64,000 nt of DNA from NCBI GenBank assembly GCA_020638695.1, contig JACKIB010000001.1, positions 124,001 to 188,000 of the forward strand, given 5' to 3'. Positions within the stretch are counted from its first letter, which is position 1, and each line of letters starts with the position of its first letter. Positions 1 to 9,800 of the stretch are shown in pieces. The notes below the pieces were generated by a model, which saw only the letters and a program-made list of their open reading frames with translations, was not told where the DNA came from and did not search any database. This DNA comes from Planctomycetota bacterium. Lineage in GTDB: Bacteria > Planctomycetota > UBA1135 > UBA2386. A program made the translations under genes and the position numbers.

Positions 1-496
1 GCTGTGCCTTGGCGTCACCCCGCTCCGCCGCGGCGCGCAGCAGCGTCCGCCCCCGGTCGAGGTCGCGTTCGGTGCCGATCCCCAGCGCGTAGAGCACGGC
101 GAGGTTGGTGTACGCCATGGCGTACCCCTGCTCGCTGGCGCGCCGGAACCACTCCATCGCGCGCTCCGGCGAGCGCGCCACGCCGCGACCGCTCAGGTAC
201 AGCAGACCCAGGTTGTTCTGCGCCGCGAGGTGCCCCTGGCTCGCGGCGCGCTCGTACCAGCGGGCCGCGCACGCCGGATCGCTGGCCACACCTTGGCCCT
301 CGTCGTACAGCAAGCCGACCAGATACTGCGCACGGGTGTCACCCTGCTCCGCGGCCGGTGTCCAACATTGCAGCGCGCCCGGGTAGTCCCCGTGGTCGTA
401 CTTCTGCCAACCGTCCTCGAACAGGGTGGAGCACCCGGCCATGACGGCCACGACACACAGCAGGGTCGGACGAAGACGACGAAGTTCCCGAAGCAT
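1..496 (-). CDS. Sel1-repeat lipoprotein, 3' end cut by window edge
   Basis: The frame opens at an ATG at 496 and runs off the left edge after 165 complete codons without a stop. Residues 1 to about 22 form a lipoprotein signal ending in the lipobox VMAGC, so the mature protein should be lipid-anchored. What follows is a series of about 36-residue Sel1-type repeats with hallmarks such as A.Y.LG.LY..G.GV and A..W..RAA.QG (for example AQYLVGLLYDEGQGV and AQNNLGLLYLSGRGV). Sel1 repeats form alpha-solenoids used for protein-protein contacts. It is the last visible gene of the Ton-like cluster, 61 bp after the TPR lipoprotein gene, so it may be a periplasmic adaptor of that system. That role is inference from position only. 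Confidence 0.85.
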   Translation of the reverse strand, partial: MLRELRRLRPTLLCVVAVMAGCSTLFEDGWQKYDHGDYPGALQCWTPAAEQGDTRAQYLVGLLYDEGQGVASDPACAARWYERAASQGHLAAQNNLGLLYLSGRGVARSPERAMEWFRRASEQGYAMAYTNLAVLYALGIGTERDLDRGRTLLRAAAERGDAKAQ

Positions 497-557
497 GGGA
501 GAGTCCTTCGTCCATCCCCGCACGCCGGCGTGAGGGGTTTCGCCGTCGAGGCGAGTT

Positions 558-2090
558 CTACTTCGCCTTGGTCTTGGCGAACCGCTCGACGCTCTCCAGG
601 TACTTCTTCACGTGCTCGCGATCCTGGATCTCCTGGGCGCGGCGCAGCAACGGAATCGCCTCGGCGTAGTTTCGCTCGCTGACCAAGACCTCGGCATGCC
701 GCACCTTGGCGTCCGCTTCGAACTCGGGGAGTCCAGCGGCGCGTTGGAAGTAGGTGATCGCTTCCACCTTCTTGCCCTTGCGGGCGAAGTACCGCCCGAG
801 CGACAGCAACGCCGCACCGTCGAGCGGCTGTACTTCGAGGATCTTCTGCAGCGCCTTCGCTTGCTCGTCATCCGCCCCGTTCAACGCGGCCAGGCGGGCC
901 TTGGCGTGCAGCAACTCGAGCTTGCTCTTCTCCGGTAGACCGGTGCTGCAGCTCGCCTCGATGAACTCGATGAGCTTGCCGGCCGCGGCCCGGGCATCCA
1001 CCGACATCAGCACGCGCGCCGCCTGGATGTGCCCCGATTGGTCGGCGCTAGGCTTGCGTGCGATGGCGCGCGAGTAGGCATCGACCGCCAGGTCGTGCAT
1101 CCCGAGGTTCGCGTACAGGGCACCCAGGTTGTCGAGGTGCTTGGGGGAAGCGCCACCGAGCCGATCGACCATCTCGAGGTTCTGGACCGCCCGCTGCAGC
1201 TGGTTCATCTTCACCAGCACTTCGGCCTGCGCCATCCACATCTCGATCTTGTTCGGCTGCTCGGCGATCAAGCTGTCGAGCACCGCGACCGACTCGGCCA
1301 GCCGCCCCTGCTTCTGGAAGCTGTCCGCCAACCCCATCTTCCACTCTCGGCCGTGCTCCGGGTCGAGCATGGCCGCGTTGCGGAACGCGCCCTCGGCAGC
1401 CAGATGGTTGTTCAGACGACTGTGGCAGACGCCGAGGAGCCCGTACACCGCCCCCTTGCGCTCGCCCAGCTCGATGGATTTGACGAACGCGTTCGCCGCG
1501 CCGCGGAAGTGCTCGGTGGTGGGCTTCTCCTGTGCTGCGACGAAGTGCGCCTGGGCCAGCGCGGTCCACGCCCGACGGAAGTTCGGCGCATCCTTGACCG
1601 CCTTCTCGAACGCGGTGATGGCCTCGGAGCGCTTGTTCTGGATGACCAGGATCGAGCCCTTCAAGAAGTGGAACTGCGGGCTGGCGCTCTGCCCGGCACA
1701 CGCCGCGGACACCACCTGCAACACCTTGTCGTAGTCCGGCTTCGCGGCACCCAACAAGTCCTGCGCCTGGATGTACTGCTCGCGCTCGTCCTCGCGAACC
1801 CGCGGCTCCACGTCGGTGGCCGCGATCAAGTAGTTCTCCGCCACCTGCTTCTGGTAGGCGTCCGATTGCTGGACCTGCTTGACCCACTTCGGAGCCGGCT
1901 GCGGACCGCTACTCGTCGGCGCGCCCTGGTCCTGCGCTGCGGCGGTTCCCTGTTGCGCCGGCCCGGGCGCAGCGACCTCTTTGGACTCCGCCGTCGCGGG
2001 AGTCCCGGACTTGGCAACGGGCGTCGGTCCGGTGGCGCAGCAACCGAGCAGCGGCAGCGAGAGAACGAGGAGATTGCGTCGGGCTTTCAT
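558..2090 (-). CDS. TPR-repeat lipoprotein of the Ton-like cluster
   Basis: A 510-residue protein starting at ATG 2090. The open frame extends to 2261, but that extension lies inside repeat element A and lacks a signal peptide, while the start at 2090 gives MKARRNLLVLSLPLLGCC, a lipoprotein signal with a lipobox at LLGC. After a low-complexity Ala/Pro/Gln linker (about residues 20-75) the rest is tetratricopeptide-like helices, with recurring motifs such as A..A...A..LDP and LG.......A...F..A. A TPR protein at the end of an exbB-exbD-tonB set is a known feature of TonB2/TtpC-type systems. A periplasmic role coupling TonB to the receptor is inferred. It is separated from tonB by 174 bp holding element A. 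Confidence 0.85.
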   Translation of the reverse strand: MKARRNLLVLSLPLLGCCATGPTPVAKSGTPATAESKEVAAPGPAQQGTAAAQDQGAPTSSGPQPAPKWVKQVQQSDAYQKQVAENYLIAATDVEPRVREDEREQYIQAQDLLGAAKPDYDKVLQVVSAACAGQSASPQFHFLKGSILVIQNKRSEAITAFEKAVKDAPNFRRAWTALAQAHFVAAQEKPTTEHFRGAANAFVKSIELGERKGAVYGLLGVCHSRLNNHLAAEGAFRNAAMLDPEHGREWKMGLADSFQKQGRLAESVAVLDSLIAEQPNKIEMWMAQAEVLVKMNQLQRAVQNLEMVDRLGGASPKHLDNLGALYANLGMHDLAVDAYSRAIARKPSADQSGHIQAARVLMSVDARAAAGKLIEFIEASCSTGLPEKSKLELLHAKARLAALNGADDEQAKALQKILEVQPLDGAALLSLGRYFARKGKKVEAITYFQRAAGLPEFEADAKVRHAEVLVSERNYAEAIPLLRRAQEIQDREHVKKYLESVERFAKTKAK

Positions 2091-2101
2091 CGGGGCGTAC
2101 G

Positions 2102-2268
2102 CTTGGAGTCTGCACGACCGTTCGGCGTGGCAGGAGATTCGCGAGTTTCGATCGAGGAGGCCGCGCGAAGACGCAGGCGAATCGGTGGATTCGGTAGGGC
2201 TCTGACGTGGTTCGATCGGCTGGAAGGCGTTGATCTCATGCTTTGCTGAACCGTGACGCACTTCCTAG
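2102..2268 (+). mobile_element. Element A, copy 3 (diverged MITE-like repeat)
   Basis: This 167-bp stretch aligns with element A at 39537-39704 (168 bp) in the same orientation. It starts CTTGGAGTCTGC and ends CTTCCTAG, and shares the internal semi-palindrome CGAATCGGTGGATTCG. It is the most diverged of the three copies. Its terminal CTAG overlaps the TAG stop codon of tonB (2265-2267). The element lies wholly between tonB and the TPR gene. No coding capacity is evident. Confidence 0.6.
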
Positions 2269-2918
2269 CTGCGCGGGAAGCGGATCTTCTGGCGGACTGC
2301 CGAGCTCACCGGCTTGCCTTTGTGGCGTGCTGGCTGGAACCGCCACTTGCGGATGGCAGCCAGCGCCGGCTCGTCGAACACCGGGTCGGTCGAGGACTCG
2401 ACCCGCGGCCGAACCACGCGGCCTTGCGCATCGACGCGGAACAGCAGCGACACTTCGCCCGGGGCACGTTTGCGCGCCGCAGCGGTGATCACCGGCGCCG
2501 CCTGGAAGGTCGCGCGCGCCTTCTGGTCGAAGCTGCCGTCGAGCATGGCGCCCACTCCGCCGTCTTTGGCGAAGCTGTCGAGCACCTTGCGCAGGTCGCC
2601 CAGCGATCCGCTGCCCGGACCCTCCGAGCCACCGAAATCGAAGCTCAACGTCTCGACCTGCTCCGGCGCCTCCTGCAGGTCCAGCGGCTTGTCCTCGGGC
2701 GGCTTCTCCTCGGGCTTCTCGGGCTCCTCGATCGGGTCGGGCTCCTTCACCCGTCCCGTGTCGACTGGACGCAACAGGGTGTCCGGCGCCCGTGGCGCAC
2801 CGATCGCCTGCAACACGGGGAGCAACAGGAACACCAGCGTCGCCATCACGAACCCGCCGACGAGCACCCGGCCGAAGTGCCAGGCGTTCCGCCAGAGCGA
2901 TTCGCTGTTGCTCGCCAT
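2265..2918 (-). CDS. tonB: TonB-family energy transducer
   Basis: A 217-residue protein with the TonB layout: a short cytoplasmic N-terminus, one membrane helix at about residues 17-38 (LVGGFVMATLVFLLLPVL), a Pro/Glu/Lys-rich periplasmic spacer at about 60-85, and a C-terminal TonB domain at about 135-217 with the typical V..S.....FD..AL.AIRKWRF.PA pattern. It would carry proton-motive-force energy from the ExbB/ExbD motor to an outer-membrane receptor. It starts 10 bp after exbD and is co-directional with the whole cluster. The stop codon TAG is part of the CTAG end of repeat element A, so the last codons may have been changed by the insertion. Confidence 0.93.
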   Translation of the reverse strand: MASNSESLWRNAWHFGRVLVGGFVMATLVFLLLPVLQAIGAPRAPDTLLRPVDTGRVKEPDPIEEPEKPEEKPPEDKPLDLQEAPEQVETLSFDFGGSEGPGSGSLGDLRKVLDSFAKDGGVGAMLDGSFDQKARATFQAAPVITAAARKRAPGEVSLLFRVDAQGRVVRPRVESSTDPVFDEPALAAIRKWRFQPARHKGKPVSSAVRQKIRFPRS

Positions 2919-2928
2919 CGGACCTTCC

Positions 2929-3342
2929 TCAGCTGCCCGGATTGCGGCTGGCGACGCTGACCTTGCGTGCTCCGGCGAGGCGCGCCTGGTCGACGATCTG
3001 CACCAACTTGCCGCTCGCCGCCTTCTCGTCCGCCTGGATGATCACCGGCAGGGTGCTGTCGGTGGCGAGCATCCGCTTGACGACCGATTGGACGCCGGCG
3101 AGGCCGATGTCGCTCTTGCCGTAGACCACGTCGCCCCGCTCGGTCAACGCGATCAGGATGCTGTTCTTCTCCAGCTGGACCGCCGACGCAGCCTGCGGCC
3201 GGTCGACATCCACCCCGGTCTCCTCGACGAACACCGTGGTGACGATGAAGAAGATCAGCAGGATGAACACGCAGTCGATGAGCGGCGACATGTCGATGCC
3301 GGTCTCGCTCTCGTCCTCGGAAGAATCGCGAAATCGTCCCAT
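2929..3342 (-). CDS. exbD: ExbD/TolR-family proton channel subunit
   Basis: A 137-residue protein with one N-terminal transmembrane helix (about residues 20-42). It contains MSPLIDCVFILLIFF, whose Asp23 matches the conserved proton-carrying aspartate of ExbD/TolR, followed by a small periplasmic domain. In this family two ExbD helices sit inside an ExbB pentamer and turn proton flow into movement of TonB. It starts 2 bp after the exbB stop and ends 10 bp before tonB, so translational coupling is likely. Confidence 0.95.
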   Translation of the reverse strand: MGRFRDSSEDESETGIDMSPLIDCVFILLIFFIVTTVFVEETGVDVDRPQAASAVQLEKNSILIALTERGDVVYGKSDIGLAGVQSVVKRMLATDSTLPVIIQADEKAASGKLVQIVDQARLAGARKVSVASRNPGS

Positions 3343-3344
3343 GA

Positions 3345-4100
3345 TCAGTTCGCTTGGAGCACCTGGTCCTGGTGGAAGCTCTCCGTCCCCACCGCCTCAC
3401 ACACCCGCGCCGCGAGTCGTGCTGCGGCGACACGGCGCAGCTCGAGCCGCTGCTCACGCAGCGAGCGGCGGTAGACGACCTGCGTGCAGACCGTCTCGAC
3501 GTGCGCCAAGAAGGCGGTGTACTGCTCGAAACGGCGACGTAGGGCGTATTGGAAGAACAGCCCGAACAACGCCACCACCAATCCGGTCTCGGTGGTGATC
3601 AGCGCCTCGGAGATGCCCTCTGCGATCTTGCCCATGGTCTGCTGTCCACCGGTGCCTGACGAGATCGCGTTGAACGTGGTCAGCATGCCGGTGACGGTGC
3701 CCAGAAGGCCGACCAACGGTGCCGCGCTCACGCAGACCTTCATCAGTTTGAGATCTCGGTCGAACGGACCGGTCTCGCCCATCTGCACTCCTTCGAACAA
3801 CCGCACGGTCTCCTGCACAGTCGCGCCCCGGGTCACCGTGTCCAGCAGCTCGCCGATCGGCCCACGACGCTCCAGCGGGTGGTCGATCCAACGCCGCCAC
3901 TCGTCCTCGGCAACCGAGCTGAAGCGCTTCTCGCGGAGTCGCATCCACGTGTTGATTCCGAGCGCGAAGAGTACCAGAGCGATGGCGAAGATCGCCCACA
4001 TCGCCCAACCCCCGGACTTCCAGATGGCCGTCGCGTCGTGCCACAGCACACTGCTGCGCTGCAGCAGATCTTGGACGTCGAATTCGTTCAGCGCCGTCAT
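3345..4100 (-). CDS. exbB: ExbB/TolQ/MotA-family proton channel protein
   Basis: A 251-residue membrane protein with a predicted helix at about residues 30-50 and two more at about 125-150 and 165-190. The latter lie in the MotA/TolQ/ExbB core, which carries PLVGLLGTVTGMLTTF and the second-half motif ISEALITTETGLVVAL. Both are diagnostic of ExbB/TolQ. It is the second ExbB-like protein of the cluster, the usual arrangement in TonB2-type systems, where TtpC and ExbB2 work together. It lies 12 bp after the TtpC-like gene and 2 bp before exbD. Confidence 0.95.
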   Translation of the reverse strand: MTALNEFDVQDLLQRSSVLWHDATAIWKSGGWAMWAIFAIALVLFALGINTWMRLREKRFSSVAEDEWRRWIDHPLERRGPIGELLDTVTRGATVQETVRLFEGVQMGETGPFDRDLKLMKVCVSAAPLVGLLGTVTGMLTTFNAISSGTGGQQTMGKIAEGISEALITTETGLVVALFGLFFQYALRRRFEQYTAFLAHVETVCTQVVYRRSLREQRLELRRVAAARLAARVCEAVGTESFHQDQVLQAN

Positions 4101-4112
4101 GCTGCTACCTCC

Positions 4113-5768
4113 CTACACGGCCTTGGGTTGTTCACCCTTGCCATTGCCGTTCCCGCCCGCAAGCGGGCGCAGGATCTCGCTCAAGATGTCCTCGACCTGC
4201 GCGCGGATCAGCCCCGGGTCTGCGGCACCACCACTTACCACCTGTGCCCGCTCGACCACCGGCGTGCTCCGGTGGCCCGTGCGGATCGGCAAGCGATTCA
4301 GGAGCGACACCGCGGTGGTTTCCATCTGCCCCACCACCGCGCGCACACGACGCGACAGGTAGGCGTGCAGGAGTAGCGACGGGATGGCGACGATCAGCCC
4401 GAACTCGGTAGTGATCAGCGCAGCCGAGATGCCGCCGGAGAGACTCTTCACGTCGCTCGCGCCGTTGGCCATGATCGACCGGAAGGTCTCGATGATGCCG
4501 GTCACTGTGCCCAGCAGGCCGAGCAACGGCGCCGCGGCCGCGCAAATGGCGATGAACGGCAGCGCCTTCTGCAGACTGAGCCGCGTCTTCAGCACGGTCT
4601 CGTACATCACCTCTTCGACCAACTCGCGCGGCTCGCGCATGTGCTCGACACCGCCGACCAACATCTCACCGAGCGGGCCCTTCATGCCACGCACCGAGGC
4701 CTCGGCCTTGGCCTTCTCGTCGCGTGCCACCAGGTCCAGCAACTCGGCGACCTTCTTGCGCGCGGGGCGACCGAGCCACGCGATCGTCAGCCACTTGTAG
4801 ATGGCGACGAGCAGCGCGAGGCCGGCCATGGCGAAGATCGGCACCATCACCACGCCACCCTTCTCGACGTGCTCGAGGAAGGTCTCCCGCATGCCGGCCA
4901 GCTTGCTCGCCTGACCCATCGTCGGGTCGAACGGGAACGACCCGCTGCCCGCTTGGATCACCGACTCGCCCTGGCTGCGCGTCTTGGCGTCGCTGAACTC
5001 GATGACCGACGGCTCGAGGATGCCGAGCTTCTGCTCGACCGTCCCGACCACGCGGCCGTCGTTGGACCGGAACAGCGCCGAGTGACCGAGCATGGCCACG
5101 GTGCCGTCGGTCATCAGGCCACCGCCGTCCAGCGCCGTGGCGCGGAACCGCGTGCCACCGACCGCCTCGTGCAACCGATCCACGGAAGCGGACAGCACGG
5201 CGATCTGCTGCCGGAACACTTCCTCGTGCGGTAGCAAGGCGTTGTCCTGGGCGAGGCGCGCCGCCTTCACCGTCTTGCCGTAGCGCTGCTTCTCGACGAC
5301 GTGCACTCCGACGTCGAACAAGTCGACGTACTGCCGCAGCACCGAGCGCAGGAACTGCACCTCGGCCTTTTGCTTGCCGAGCGCGAACTTGAGGTTGTTC
5401 AGCTCCTGAACGCCTCGGTCGGACTCACGCCCGCGCTCGGCGGCTTCCGCGCGCGCGCGGAACAGCTTGCCTTCGAGTTCGCTGATCCGCTCACCCTTGG
5501 GGCGACGTTCCTCGTCGAACTTCTTGCGCAACGCGGTCAGCTCGGCAAGGCTCGCGTCGAGGTCCTTGCGGAGCTTGGCGACGGCCTGGTCGAACGAGAC
5601 CCTGCCCTGCGCGACCCTGCCCTGCGCGACCTTGCCCTGCCCGACGTTCGCCTGTTCGACCTTGGGTGGCTCGGGGTGCTTGGTCTCGATCTGTGCCGCG
5701 GAAGCAGCGGCCAGGCCCAACAAGGCGGCGGCGAACCGGAGCAGCCCGGAAATGCGGATAGTGTTCAT
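4113..5768 (-). CDS. TtpC-like ExbB protein with periplasmic coiled-coil N-domain
   Basis: A 551-residue protein. Residues 1-25 form a Sec signal peptide (ending ASAAQ). Residues about 55-140 are a charged coiled coil rich in Lys/Glu/Arg that resembles the DUF3450 helical region. A membrane helix lies at about 308-332 (VVMVPIFAMAGLALLVAIYK), and a MotA/TolQ/ExbB domain at about 350-500 has APLLGLLGTVTGIIETF and ISAALITTEFGLIVAIP. This architecture matches TtpC of Vibrio TonB2 systems, which is needed for TonB2-dependent uptake. Residues near 43-57 include three direct VAQG[KR]-type repeats from a 15-bp tandem repeat. It follows the DUF3450 gene by 21 bp. Confidence 0.88.
   Translation of the reverse strand: MNTIRISGLLRFAAALLGLAAASAAQIETKHPEPPKVEQANVGQGKVAQGRVAQGRVSFDQAVAKLRKDLDASLAELTALRKKFDEERRPKGERISELEGKLFRARAEAAERGRESDRGVQELNNLKFALGKQKAEVQFLRSVLRQYVDLFDVGVHVVEKQRYGKTVKAARLAQDNALLPHEEVFRQQIAVLSASVDRLHEAVGGTRFRATALDGGGLMTDGTVAMLGHSALFRSNDGRVVGTVEQKLGILEPSVIEFSDAKTRSQGESVIQAGSGSFPFDPTMGQASKLAGMRETFLEHVEKGGVVMVPIFAMAGLALLVAIYKWLTIAWLGRPARKKVAELLDLVARDEKAKAEASVRGMKGPLGEMLVGGVEHMREPRELVEEVMYETVLKTRLSLQKALPFIAICAAAAPLLGLLGTVTGIIETFRSIMANGASDVKSLSGGISAALITTEFGLIVAIPSLLLHAYLSRRVRAVVGQMETTAVSLLNRLPIRTGHRSTPVVERAQVVSGGAADPGLIRAQVEDILSEILRPLAGGNGNGKGEQPKAV
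5598..5642 (-). repeat. Three 15-bp tandem repeats inside the TtpC-like gene
   Basis: Three consecutive 15-bp units read GACCCTGCCCTGCGC, GACCCTGCCCTGCGC and GACCTTGCCCTGCCC on the plus strand. They encode a five-residue repeat (VAQGR/VAQGK) just after the signal peptide. The period keeps the frame, so copy-number change would only lengthen the linker. A 15-bp period is also seen in the unrelated array at 54071-54160. Confidence 0.85.
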
Positions 5769-5789
5769 CGCGGGTGGTCCTTTGCGGGG

Positions 5790-6659
5790 CTACTTCTGCT
5801 GGAGGGTCCGCACCTGCACCGGCAGGGCCACGAACGCCGCGGGCTTGCCGTTCTTCATCCCGACCGCACGGACCACCGCGGGCCCGAGGTCGTTCTTGAT
5901 CGTCCAATGCCAGCCTTCGTCGGTCGGCACTCCGGTGCCGGCGTACTTGCCGTCCTCGGTGGCATAGAACGCCTGGCCGAGGCCGAGGTACACCACCGAA
6001 ACGGCGGCGCGCTTGCCGTCCCCGACATCGCGAGTCTCCGACCGAATGCTCACCTCGGAGTTGAACTTGTCGATCCGCTTGAGCAGCTCGATCACGACCT
6101 GCATGCGGGTCACCAGCTTCGCGGCTGGCCTGGGCGTGTCGGTCTTGGGTGCGGCTTCCACCTTCGCCGTGGCGGGGGAGGCCTCTGGCTTGGACGGGAG
6201 CCGCTGACTCACCGCGGAGATCTCGTTCCGCAGGGTCTCCGGAAGGCGCGGGAGCAGGGTGCGGAGGCGTTCCTCCAGTCCGGCGACCAACTCGGGCAGA
6301 CCCGCAGTCGCCTGGTCGAGCACCGCCTTCTCACGCTTGGCTTCGGCGATGCCCTTGCGGTTCTCGGTGATCCGAGCGAGGACGTCGGCCGATTTGCCGT
6401 CCGCTGCATCGAGTTCGCGCTGCACCAGCGCGATCCGACTGTCTAGCAATTCGCGCTGCAGCTCCCACTCGCGGGTCTCGCGGCTGATCTGCTGTCGGAC
6501 CTGCAGCCACTTCTCCAGCAATTGGCGCGCATTGGGCGGATCCTCCCCGTCACCGCCCCCGAACGGGAGCAGACAGAGTGCCGTCATCGGCAGGAGGATC
6601 GTCGACTTCCTGCGCCGCTGCGCAGCCGAGGCGGCTATTCCGGTCAGTGGTCCGTCCAT
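5790..6659 (-). CDS. DUF3450-family periplasmic protein
   Basis: A 289-residue protein from ATG 6659; an inner ATG at 6587 is an alternative start just before the hydrophobic stretch TALCLLPFGGG. After the signal region comes a long helical coiled coil (about residues 40-150) rich in Glu, Arg and Leu, then a C-terminal domain with AVSVVYLGLGQAFYATEDG and GWHWTI, the signature region of DUF3450. Proteins of this family occur directly upstream of ttpC-exbB-exbD-tonB operons in gammaproteobacteria. The order here is the same, which supports a shared function. An upstream CGGATCTTAA motif lies about 40 bp before the start. Confidence 0.85.
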   Translation of the reverse strand: MDGPLTGIAASAAQRRRKSTILLPMTALCLLPFGGGDGEDPPNARQLLEKWLQVRQQISRETREWELQRELLDSRIALVQRELDAADGKSADVLARITENRKGIAEAKREKAVLDQATAGLPELVAGLEERLRTLLPRLPETLRNEISAVSQRLPSKPEASPATAKVEAAPKTDTPRPAAKLVTRMQVVIELLKRIDKFNSEVSIRSETRDVGDGKRAAVSVVYLGLGQAFYATEDGKYAGTGVPTDEGWHWTIKNDLGPAVVRAVGMKNGKPAAFVALPVQVRTLQQK

Positions 6660-6697
6660 GGCCTGCGAACCGTAAGCCGCTGCCCCATGCCCACTAA

Positions 6698-6707
6698 TTA
6701 AGATCCG
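6698..6707 (-). promoter_or_regulatory. CGGATCTTAA motif upstream of the DUF3450 gene
   Basis: The 10-mer CGGATCTTAA (minus strand) lies about 40 bp before the start at 6659, in the only AT-rich patch of the 160-bp gap after the receptor gene. The same 10-mer occurs at 11384-11393, 78 bp before the first lipoprotein gene of the cluster. It could be a shared operator or promoter part. No full sigma-70 promoter is obvious around it. Confidence 0.3.
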
Positions 6708-6819
6708 GTGAGGTTCTGGTTGACGATTTCGAACCCCATGTTTCGAAGGAAGTTCCATGGGGTGCGCGCGCGCGGCGCCGGCTGGGAAGGGCCGCGGCGA
6801 CCACCACCCCGGGGACGCG

Positions 6820-9800
6820 TCAGAACGTGAACTCACCGCTCAGGCTGAACGACCAGTCCACACCGCGACTGAACGAACTCCGAGGCACATCCGAGTCGAT
6901 GTAGGCCGAGCGGTAGACCCGCTTGATCTCGGGGTTGGTGAGGTTCTTGCCCCGGATCTGCAGCGTGGCGTACCTGCCGAGCTTCTGCGCGAAGCTCAGA
7001 TTGAGCGTCTCGTACTCCAGCGCGTAGACGCTCGGCACGAAATTGCCTTTCGACTGACCGGCGCCGGCGAGCAGCGTGTCTCCGGTGACGGTGTAGAACA
7101 GCGACACCTGGGTGGACGTCGCCGCGATGTCGTAGGTGCAGTACAGGTTGTACAGCCGATCCGGCGCGTTGGTCATGTCCCGGCTCGTGATCGGGGCCAT
7201 GATGTTTGGGTCGGTGAACCCGCGCGCCTCCTCGGCGTCGAGCGTCACCTCGGCGTCGATCAGCGTCAGGTTGGCGCCCACCGACAGACCCGAAAGCGGC
7301 TTCCAAAGTGGCCCGAGCCCCTGCCGCAACTCGAACTCCCAACCCTTCAACGTGCCCCGCGGGTAGTTGACGGCCGTGGTGAAGTCGAACGCATAGACCC
7401 GCTGCACGTACTCGATCGGGTCCTCGATCAGCTTGCGGAACCAAGACACCGAGGCGAAGGTCGACGCGTTGGGCCGGTAGTCGACCCGCAGGTCGTAGTT
7501 CTGCAGCGTGCTCATCTCGAGCTTGGGGTTGCCGAGGAACACCGGCGCGCCGAGGTACTCCTGCTGCTGGATCGGGGACAGCTCCTTGAAGGTCTGCCGC
7601 GCAACCGTCTCGTTGTACGAGGCGCGCAACGTCAGCGACGAGAGCGGGGTCGCGACGAGGGTGTACGACGGCAGCTGGTTCTTCTTGGTGTAGAGCACGT
7701 CGGCGACCCCTGGCTCGATCGGCTGCGGGATCGGGTTCGACAGGTCGGGGAACCAGATCGCGTCCTTCTCGGCGTCGTTGACGATCCCGATCCTGGTGCG
7801 CTCGACGCGCAAGCCGCCGGACAGGGTCAGCCACTTCGTCAGCGGCAGCTCCAGCATCCCGTAGTAGGCCTTGATCTGCTGCTCACCGTCGTAATCGACG
7901 TCCTGCTGCGACTCGCGGATCGGGTGGTTCTCGTACGGGAACGACCCGCTCCACCGCTGCTCCCACTCACCAGCCCAGGACGGATCCGGATCCTCGTTGA
8001 GGTTGGCGAAGGTGTTCAGGTCGAAACGGCGCGTCACCTTGTCGCGGAAGATCCCGACCTTGAGGAAGCCCTCGAGGCTGCTCCACTGCTTGAATGGCAG
8101 CTTCAGTGCGACCGACACCTGCTCGCTGTCCTCGCTGATCTCCTTCCAGATGCGCTGCAGGTTGCCGAGGTTGGCATTCGCCGCCGGCTTGCGCGATCGG
8201 TGGGTCGGCGGGATCGCGAACGGCCCGCTGGTTCGCCCCGGGCTCCACAGAGAACCGAACTGCCGCTTGTCCGGCTGGTAGAGGGACGCGCTGGACTTCG
8301 ACAGGGTCCACTCGAACTCCGGCGGCAACAGCCGCCCGCCCTTGGCGAACGACAGCTTGTGCCGCCCGTTGAGCTGCGCGGTATCGATCGAGCGCTCGGT
8401 GTACTGCAGTGTCTCGGTGCGCAGGTACGGCGCGGTCTGCCACTCCTCGTGCCCCTCCGTGGTGCGGTCGTCGGGGTCGTAGTCGGGGAAGAAGTAGTGC
8501 TTGCCGCGGGTGTCCTCGCCGAGGGTCACCTTGTCGTCGGTGGTGCGGGTGTAGAGGTACACCCCGGTCAGCGAGTGGTCCTTCGACTGGATGCCGATCG
8601 TCGCCAGCGACCCCCACTGCACCGACTGGACCGACTGGATCTGGTCGTACAACCCGGTCTGGAAGTCGCCACCACCCGAGTTCTGGAACAACCGCGGGGT
8701 CATCTTCGCCCGTGGCTTCTCCACCCACAGGAAGTCCTCGAACGCGTCGTTGTAGAACGAGCTGTCGCGCTCGTGGAAGAAGCTGAAGAAGCCGCCGACC
8801 TCGACCCCGCCACCGAGCGACACCTTGCCGCCGGTAGCCATCGACCACTTGTAGTCGATCGGGGCAGGCGCCTCGTCGACGCCGACCGCGCCCCCCCATG
8901 AGCTGTCGAGCCGGTCGAGCTGCGGGCTGCGCGCCGAATCCTTGCCGAACGTGTGCACCCCCCCGCCGCGGTAGGTCAGGAAGTCCCCGCGACCGGTGAC
9001 CTGCGTGTTGAAGCCGCTCTGGCCCTGCAGCTTGAACACGAAGTTCTGCTCCGGGACCCCCTTGAGGGCGACGTTGACTGCGCCACCCGAGGCATCGCCT
9101 TGCTGGTCCGGGGAGAAGGTCTTCTGCACGATGATGTTCTGGATGACCACCGCGGGGAACTGGTCGAGCTCGACCGCTCGCTTGTCCTCGTCGGCCGTCG
9201 GCAAGCGCACCCCGTTGAGCTGCGTGCTGACGTATCGGTCGGGCAGACCGCGGATCACCGCCGACTTGCCGTCCTTCACCGTGGCCCCGGTGACGAGTCG
9301 CATCGAATCCGCAGCGTTCGACACGCCCGACTTGGAGATCAGCTCCGCGCTGATCGCGTCGATCGAGGTCGTGGTCTTGAAGCGGAAGTCGAGCTGCTGG
9401 GATTCGGTTGCAGTGGCGAGCTGGAGGACGTCCTCGACCACGTAGTCCTCTAGGTCGGTGAAGTCGGAGGACATCCCGATGTCGATCTCGACCAGCCCGC
9501 CGGCGGCGACCACCACATCGGAACGCTGCTGCTGTAGGTAGCCGTCGCGCACGAACGTCAGCGTGTACTTCCCCGCGGGGAGGTCGGTGAAGCGATACAC
9601 TCCTTCGTCGGTGGTCAGGGTGCGCAGCCCGCGTTCGAGCACGGTGACGCGCACCCCCGACACCGGCACGTTGTCGAAGTCGCGGTCAGTGACGACGCCG
9701 CGGATCGACCCGGTCTGACCGGCGGCGAGGCCGGCCAGCAGCAACACGGCGAACGCGACGAGCTGCAGGGGCGGCGGAACGTGCAGGCACGCGAGGATTC

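Noticed and set aside
3345..5768. Flagellar stator MotA/MotB interpretation of the ExbB-like genes
   Set aside because: No peptidoglycan-binding OmpA-like MotB partner; the short ExbD and a TonB gene follow, which fits a Ton-type system.
6757..8901. A 714-codon open frame on the plus strand
   Set aside because: Antisense to the TonB receptor barrel; no signal, domain or ribosome-binding site.
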